Positions 28,633 through 33,347 of a DNA stretch of 33,347 bases are shown piece by piece; the stretch's first letter is position 1, and each line of letters begins with the position of its first letter. The position numbers were made by a program, and so were the translations under genes. Origin of the DNA: Klebsiella pneumoniae (GTDB lineage: Bacteria > Pseudomonadota > Gammaproteobacteria > Steroidobacterales > Steroidobacteraceae); the NCBI GenBank assembly GCA_945873095.1, contig CAMCBU010000024.1, forward strand, positions 1 to 33,347. Direction: 5' to 3'. The notes under the pieces were generated by a model. It made no database searches, was not told the origin of the DNA, and was given only the letters and a program-made list of their open reading frames with translations.

Positions 28633-30477
28633 TCAATCAGCAGATTCCAGTAGCTCTCGCAGCACCCTGACACTCTCCGCCAGAGGGGTTTCTTGCGTTC
28701 GAATCGTAACATCAGCCGCTTGCGGTGCCTCGTATGGACTATTCACGCCGGTCATATTCGGGATCTTGCCTGCTCGAGCTTTCTTGTAGAGACCTTTCAC
28801 ATCGCGCTGCTCGCACACCTCGAGCGGCGTATCGACGAAGATCTCGATGAAATTCTCCGGCCCGATGAGTTCGCGAGCCAGATCGCGCTCGCGACGGAAC
28901 GGTGAGATGAACGAGGTCATGACGATGAGGCCCGCGTCCATCATCAATTTCGCGACTTCGGCGATACGCCGGATGTTCTCAACCCGATCGGTGTCGGTGA
29001 AGCCGAGATCCCGGTTAAGCCCTTGGCGAACGTTGTCGCCATCGAGAATATAGGTGTGCATGCCGCGAGCATGCAGTTCCACTTCGAGTGCGTTGGCGAT
29101 GGTCGATTTGCCCGAGCCCGAAAGTCCGGTGAACCACAGCACTTTGCCCGGGTGGCCGTTGAGCTTCTCGCGTGCAGCCCGATCGATGCTGAGGGACTGC
29201 CGATGCACGTTCTGCGCTCGGCGCAAGCTGTGACGAATGAGACCGGCCGCGACGGTCGCCTGGGTGTAACGATCGACGAGAATGAAGCCGCCGAGTTCGC
29301 GCGACTCGCTGTAACGCTCGAAGGCGAGCGGTTGGGTCGTCGCGATATTGCAGACGGTGATGTCGTTGAGCTCGAGTTTGCGGGCGGGTTCTTCGGCGAG
29401 CGTATTCACATTGATTCGATGCTTGATCGCGGTGATCGAAGCGCCGCTCCATTGGCTCGCGAGCTTCAAATCGTAGCGACGACTCGCAAGACCCGCCTCT
29501 TCGTGCAACCAGATGATCGTCGCCTCGAACTGATCGGTCATCTCGATCGGAAGATCTGTCCGGCTCAGCACATCACCGCGGGAGATATCGATCTCTCGAT
29601 CGAGACAGAGCGTGATCGCATCACCGGCCGTCGCGGCCGACAGATCGCCATCGCCTGTGACGAGGCGGGTGATATTGGCGACCTGCCCGCTTTGCGCCAC
29701 GCGCAACGAATCGCCGAGTTTGAGTTCTCCCGCGGCAAGCGTGCCGGCATAACCGCGAAAATCGGCATTCGGGCGACTGACCCACTGCACGGGAAAGACG
29801 CTGCCAGGCTGCGGCAAGCGCCGTATATCGACGGTCTCGAGATGTTCGAGCAGCGAGCAGCCGGTGTACCACGGCATCGCTGCCGATCGCGTGGTGACGT
29901 TGTCGCCGCGCAATGCACTCATCGGGATAGCGACGATCGTCTCGAAGCCGAGCTTGGCGGCATAGCGAGCGAAGTCGCTCTGGATCGCGAGATAGCGTTG
30001 CTCGTCGTAGGTAAGCAGATCCATCTTGTTGATGGCGAGCACCACGTGGCGCAAGCCCATGAGCGAGACGAGATAGGCATGGCGCCGCGTTTGGACGGTC
30101 AAACCCGCTCGCGCATCGACCAACAACACGGCAAGGTCCGCCGTCGAGGCGCCGGTGACCATGTTGCGTGTGTACTGCTCGTGCCCGGGTGTGTCGGCGA
30201 CGATGAAGCTGCGGCGCTCACTCGAGAAATAACGATAGGCCACATCGATGGTGATGCCTTGCTCGCGTTCGGCTGCCAAGCCATCGACCAGCAGTGCGAA
30301 GTCGAGCGCCTCGCCTTGCGTGCCGAAGCGGCGCGAGTCGCGCTTCAGCGCCGCGATTTGATCCTCAGGGATGTGCTGCGATTCGAACAGCAGACGACCG
30401 ATGAGCGTGCTCTTGCCGTCATCGACACTGCCGCAGGTGATGAAGCGCAGCAAATCCACATCGTGAGGGGTCGACAT
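28633..30477 (-). CDS. cysNC: Bifunctional sulfate adenylyltransferase large subunit / adenylylsulfate kinase
   Basis: 614 residues. Residues 1 to about 430 are CysN, an EF-Tu-like GTPase with GSVDDGKST (Lys22), [11 protein letters not shown] and NKMDL. Residues about 435-614 are the APS kinase CysC, with P-loop GLSGSGKST (Lys457) and the [14 protein letters not shown] substrate segment. With CysD it makes adenylyl sulfate from ATP and sulfate, and the kinase half makes PAPS. CysN-CysC fusions are common. The ATG overlaps the cysD stop (TGATG), so the two are translationally coupled. All motifs look functional. Confidence 0.96.
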   Translation of the reverse strand: MSTPHDVDLLRFITCGSVDDGKSTLIGRLLFESQHIPEDQIAALKRDSRRFGTQGEALDFALLVDGLAAEREQGITIDVAYRYFSSERRSFIVADTPGHEQYTRNMVTGASTADLAVLLVDARAGLTVQTRRHAYLVSLMGLRHVVLAINKMDLLTYDEQRYLAIQSDFARYAAKLGFETIVAIPMSALRGDNVTTRSAAMPWYTGCSLLEHLETVDIRRLPQPGSVFPVQWVSRPNADFRGYAGTLAAGELKLGDSLRVAQSGQVANITRLVTGDGDLSAATAGDAITLCLDREIDISRGDVLSRTDLPIEMTDQFEATIIWLHEEAGLASRRYDLKLASQWSGASITAIKHRINVNTLAEEPARKLELNDITVCNIATTQPLAFERYSESRELGGFILVDRYTQATVAAGLIRHSLRRAQNVHRQSLSIDRAAREKLNGHPGKVLWFTGLSGSGKSTIANALEVELHARGMHTYILDGDNVRQGLNRDLGFTDTDRVENIRRIAEVAKLMMDAGLIVMTSFISPFRRERDLARELIGPENFIEIFVDTPLEVCEQRDVKGLYKKARAGKIPNMTGVNSPYEAPQAADVTIRTQETPLAESVRVLRELLESAD

Positions 30478-31943
30478 CAGAAATACCCCTCGCGCTTTTT
30501 CTGCTCCATGCTCGCGCCCGCATCCTGATCGATTGCGCGGCCCTGTCGCTCCGAAACGCTCGATCGTTGCAACTCATCCACGATATCTTTGATGCTACAC
30601 GCACTCGATTCGATCGCGCCGCTCAACGGGTAACAGCCGAGCGAACGGAATCGAACCCAGCGAGTTTCGATGCGTTCATCGGGTCGCAGCCTAAAGCGCG
30701 CATCGTCCACCATGATCAGCATCCCGTCGCGTTCGACGACGGGGCGTGGCGCGGCAAAATAGAGCGGTACGACGGGGATCGCTTCGCGCAGGGTGTATTG
30801 CCAGATGTCGAGTTCAGTCCAGTTGGAGAGCGGAAAAACCCGCAGGCTCTCGCCGTTTTGTTTACGGGTGTTGTAGAGGCTCCATAGCTCCGGTCGTTGC
30901 CGCTTCGGATCCCAGCCGTGCTCGGCAGTTCGGAACGAGAAAATGCGTTCCTTTGCGCGCGACTTTTCTTCGTCACGGCGGGCTCCACCAAAGATCACAT
31001 CGAAGCGGTACGCATCGAGCGCTTGCTTGAGGCCGACCGTTTTCGTGATGTCGGTGTGCAGTGCCGAGCCATGATCAAAGGGGTTGATATCCCGCGCAAT
31101 GGCCTCGGGGTTCACATGCACGATAAGCGGCTGACCGCTATCGCGGGCGATACGATCGCGGAACTGATACATCTGCCGAAACTTCCAGCGTGTGTCCACA
31201 TGCAGCAGCGGGAACGGCGGTGGTGCAGGGTAGAACGCCTTACGGGCGAGCTGCAGCATCACGCCACTGTCTTTGCCGATCGAGTAGAGCATCACCGGTC
31301 GCTCGGCTTCGGCGATGGCCTCACGGATGATGTGGATGCCCTCGGCCTCGAGCCGCTTCAAGCGAGTCGAGAGTGCGCTGCGCTCGCGCGGTAACGCCGC
31401 GACGGTCGAAAAATCGGCCGGCAAGGTCGCTCCATACAATCCCGCGACGAAGTCGATCGAGTCCGACACAGAGGGTGAAGGCCGGGTCGACCAGTCGCTC
31501 GCGAGTGCGCCATGCGTGAAGAGGGTGATGGGTTTGCCGATGTGCTCGGCCAATGCATTGAGTGCGGCGAGATCGTCGCTCTCTGCCGGCACGATCCAAT
31601 AACGACCACCACGCGCATCGTTGGCATGCAGCGCGACTCGACCGTTCGGCAGCGGGTGCTTTTGAAGGAAGAGGGCGAGGCGCCTTCGTCGTCGAGCCCA
31701 CTCGAGCGCGTGCTCGGCGATGACGGTGTTGACGGGGTGTCCCTCGGCATTGCGCAGCGAGGTCAGATCAAGCTCCGCCGGCAACAGCCTAAGTTCGTGC
31801 AATCGGCGCTCGGCCGTGCGCTTGGTGGCGGCTTGCCCGGAGGTCTTGAGGGCCTCGAAGGCGCGATGACTGTCCCAAACCCCCGGTCCGTCGAGGCCGT
31901 GCAGAGCAGAAGCGCCAGCGTTATTTGCCGTCGTCATTTGCAT
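30477..31943 (-). CDS. cysD: Sulfate adenylyltransferase small subunit CysD with an N-terminal extension of about 185 residues
   Basis: 488 residues; ordinary CysD has about 300. From residue 187 or so the protein is a full Cys[28 protein letters not shown] with the PP-loop, [15 protein letters not shown], and the C terminus [11 protein letters not shown]. Residues 1-186 are unrecognised: two helical stretches (about 26-52 and 75-95, the latter with RRRRR), then a mixed region ([31 protein letters not shown]). The frame is continuous and no ATG lies near the junction, so this appears to be a true fusion. Adenylyl-sulfate formation with CysN is well supported; the role of the extension is unknown. 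Confidence 0.9.
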   Translation of the reverse strand: MQMTTANNAGASALHGLDGPGVWDSHRAFEALKTSGQAATKRTAERRLHELRLLPAELDLTSLRNAEGHPVNTVIAEHALEWARRRRRLALFLQKHPLPNGRVALHANDARGGRYWIVPAESDDLAALNALAEHIGKPITLFTHGALASDWSTRPSPSVSDSIDFVAGLYGATLPADFSTVAALPRERSALSTRLKRLEAEGIHIIREAIAEAERPVMLYSIGKDSGVMLQLARKAFYPAPPPFPLLHVDTRWKFRQMYQFRDRIARDSGQPLIVHVNPEAIARDINPFDHGSALHTDITKTVGLKQALDAYRFDVIFGGARRDEEKSRAKERIFSFRTAEHGWDPKRQRPELWSLYNTRKQNGESLRVFPLSNWTELDIWQYTLREAIPVVPLYFAAPRPVVERDGMLIMVDDARFRLRPDERIETRWVRFRSLGCYPLSGAIESSACSIKDIVDELQRSSVSERQGRAIDQDAGASMEQKKREGYF

Positions 31944-32064
31944 TTAATGGCGATCCTATAGACAAAATGGGGTAAAAATCTATATTTCGGACATTGAAAG
32001 TCACAATAATGCAAATTGCGACAAAAGGCGGTGGGGCTCTTGGCTGGGTTAGCATCGCGCTGCC
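31944..32064. promoter_or_regulatory. Divergent AT-rich intergenic region, cysD / acyl-CoA dehydrogenase
   Basis: 121 bp, clearly richer in A+T than the flanking genes; it must hold promoters for both directions. Toward the dehydrogenase, TAGCAT (32050-32055) ends 9 nt before the ATG. Toward cysD, a TATAGG-like element (minus strand) ends about 11 nt before the ATG. Neither has a convincing -35. No CysB-type site could be named. Confidence 0.4.
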
Positions 32065-33222
32065 ATGAATATCGACGACAGTTACGACGAGATCCGCAGC
32101 GCCGTCCGCGCGCTCTGCGCCGAGTTCCCCGACGAGTACTTTCGCAAGATCGACCTCGAGCGGGGCTACCCTGAAGAGTTCGTCCGCGCGCTCACGGAGG
32201 CGGGTTGGCTCGCGGCCTTGATTCCGCAAGAGTACGGCGGTTCGGGGCTCTCGCTCGCCGAAGCTTCGGTGATCATGGAGGAGATCAACCGCTCGGGCGG
32301 CAACTCCGGCGCCTGTCATGGCCAAATGTATGTGATGAACGTGCTCGTCCGGCACGGCAGTGCGCAGCAGCGCGAGTTTTATCTACCGAAGATTGCGAGC
32401 GGCGAGTTGCGCTTGCAGTCGATGGCGGTCACCGAGCCCACGACGGGCACCGACACCACGAAGTTGAAGACGACCGCGGTTCGCCAGGGTGATCGCTACA
32501 TCATCAACGGGCAGAAGGTGTGGACCTCGCGCGTACGGCACTCGGAGTTGATGTTGCTCTTGGCGCGCACGACGCCGCTCGCTGAGGTCAAGAAGAAGTC
32601 CGACGGGCTCTCGGTGTTCATGGTCGATCTGCGCGATGCGATCGGAAAAGGCTTGAATTTACGGCCCATCGACAACATGGTGAATCACGAGACCAACGAG
32701 CTTTTCTTTGACGGTCTCGAAGTCCCCGCTGAGAATCTGATCGGCGAGGAGGGCAAGGGCTTCAAATACATACTCGATGGGCTCAATGCCGAGCGCGTAC
32801 TGATTGCGGCCGAGTGCATCGGTGACGGACGTTGGTTCGTCGAGCGCGCGAGTCGTTATGCGAAGGATCGCGTGGTCTTCGATCGACCGATCGGCCAGAA
32901 CCAGGGCGTGCAGTTCCCGCTCGCCGAGTCACACATCGAAGTGGAGGCCGCGAGTCTCATGCGCTTTCGGGCCTGCGAGCTCTACGATGCCCGCAAGCCC
33001 TGCGGTGCCGAAGCCAACATGGCCAAGTACCTCGCGGCGAAAGCCTCTTGGGAAGCAGCCAATGCTTGCCTTCAGACTCACGGCGGCTTCGGCTTCGCCT
33101 GCGAGTACGACGTGGAGCGTAAGTTCCGCGAGACCCGGCTCTACCAGGTGGCTCCGATCTCCACCAACCTCATCCTCTCTTACGTGGCCGAGCACGTGCT
33201 CGGGCTGCCGAGGTCGTACTAG
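32065..33222 (+). CDS. Acyl-CoA dehydrogenase family protein
   Basis: 385 residues, normal length. N-terminal helical domain, middle beta domain with MAVTEPTTGTDTTKLKT and the FAD/substrate segment INGQKVWTSR, and C-terminal helical domain with LQTHGGFGFACEYDVERKFRE. The flavoenzyme would oxidise an acyl-CoA between the alpha and beta carbons. At the place of the usual catalytic Glu (IYEGT in medium-chain enzymes) there is Gln361 (LYQVAP). Instead Glu243 in GLNAERVL sits where isovaleryl-CoA dehydrogenase has its base, so a branched or short-chain substrate is possible. It is divergent from cysD and stands alone before tRNA-Arg. Confidence 0.92.
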   Translation: MNIDDSYDEIRSAVRALCAEFPDEYFRKIDLERGYPEEFVRALTEAGWLAALIPQEYGGSGLSLAEASVIMEEINRSGGNSGACHGQMYVMNVLVRHGSAQQREFYLPKIASGELRLQSMAVTEPTTGTDTTKLKTTAVRQGDRYIINGQKVWTSRVRHSELMLLLARTTPLAEVKKKSDGLSVFMVDLRDAIGKGLNLRPIDNMVNHETNELFFDGLEVPAENLIGEEGKGFKYILDGLNAERVLIAAECIGDGRWFVERASRYAKDRVVFDRPIGQNQGVQFPLAESHIEVEAASLMRFRACELYDARKPCGAEANMAKYLAAKASWEAANACLQTHGGFGFACEYDVERKFRETRLYQVAPISTNLILSYVAEHVLGLPRSY

Positions 33223-33250
33223 CCGGTTCCCTCGCCGGGCCGCGGCTGTG

Positions 33251-33256
33251 TATAAT
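33251..33256 (+). promoter_or_regulatory. -10 box of the tRNA-Arg promoter
   Basis: A perfect TATAAT lies 14 nt before the tRNA and is followed by a GC-rich stretch (CCGCGCCCC), typical of stable-RNA promoters under stringent control. The -35 match 17-18 bp upstream (TTCCCT) is weak. Confidence 0.6.
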
Positions 33257-33270
33257 CCGCGCCCCTCAGC

Positions 33271-33347
33271 GCGCCCGTAGCTCAGTTGGATAGAGCGCAT
33301 GGCTACGAACCATGAGGTCAGGAGTTCGAATCTCTTCGGGCGCGCCA
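33271..33347 (+). tRNA. tRNA-Arg (anticodon ACG)
   Basis: A complete 77-nt tRNA including an encoded CCA that ends exactly at the window edge. The acceptor stem is GCGCCCG paired with CGGGCGC, the discriminator is G, the anticodon ACG is at 33305-33307 in a CATGG/CCATG stem, and the T loop is TTCGAAT. The A34 is normally converted to inosine to read CGU/CGC/CGA. In E. coli the same tRNA follows tRNA-Ser(GCU) directly; here they are 10.8 kb apart. Confidence 0.97.

Noticed and set aside
28671-28684. Partial copy of the tRNA-Ser 3' end (CTCTCCGCCAG) as a possible attachment site
   Set aside because: Only 11 bases match, they lie inside the cysC coding part, and no integrase is present; best explained by chance.
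29023-30528. 501-codon open frame on the plus strand opposite cysNC
   Set aside because: It lies entirely over well-supported cysNC on the other strand, shows no protein-family features, and long antisense frames are common in GC-rich genes.

Overview
This is a 33.3-kb piece of a GC-rich (roughly 60% by eye) gammaproteobacterial chromosome. The gene order fits that class: the sucC-sucD block, bamD and rluD divergent, and the pncC-recA-recX-alaS-csrA-tRNA-Ser(GCU) run also known from Escherichia coli. The protein sequences and the sucD-nadE-bamD-rluD-pgeF-clpB order look closest to Xanthomonadales/Steroidobacterales-type lineages; this placement is inference only.

Layout. 1-6.5 kb: the 3' end of sucC, then sucD, nadE, convergent bamD, divergent rluD, pgeF and a ZIP metal transporter. 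6.5-12.4 kb: clpB with a heat-shock-like promoter, an FmdB-type zinc-ribbon gene with a lysine/proline repeat tail, and a coupled class-III aminotransferase plus glutamine-synthetase-like pair. 12.5-17.5 kb: aspS, with mutS convergent to it, and pncC divergent from mutS. 17.6-22.4 kb: recA, recX, alaS, csrA and tRNA-Ser(GCU). 22.4-25 kb: an accessory patch with an orphan addiction-module antitoxin, a hipBA toxin-antitoxin operon with a large operator palindrome, and a short AbrB-like relic. 25-32 kb: a head-to-tail minus-strand cluster, cysD - cysNC - PCuAC chaperone - SCO1 - modA - modB - modC. The cysD product carries an unrecognised N-terminal extension of about 185 residues. 32-33.3 kb: an acyl-CoA dehydrogenase and tRNA-Arg(ACG).

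How the genes work together. Most are housekeeping: TCA cycle, NAD synthesis, outer-membrane assembly, ribosome modification, protein disaggregation, tRNA charging, mismatch repair and recombination. The minus-strand cluster combines sulfate activation (APS and PAPS synthesis), copper delivery to cytochrome oxidase and molybdate import. The genes are so close that co-transcription is likely. tRNA-Ser(GCU) and tRNA-Arg(ACG) are neighbours in E. coli; here they are about 10.8 kb apart, so the accessory/cys-mod segment may have been inserted between them.

Three patterns are not explained by the gene list. (1) Short degenerate tandem repeats (9-15 bp units) begin at or straddle the stop codons of several genes (ZIP, clpB, the glutamine-synthetase-like gene, recA, more weakly recX). 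(2) Several genes without a Shine-Dalgarno sequence (bamD, mutS, fmdB, the orphan antitoxin, hipB) have a -10-like hexamer ending 6-7 nt before the ATG, which predicts leaderless mRNAs. (3) CysD is fused to a novel N-terminal region. I found no CRISPR array, intact insertion sequence, rRNA or phage gene.
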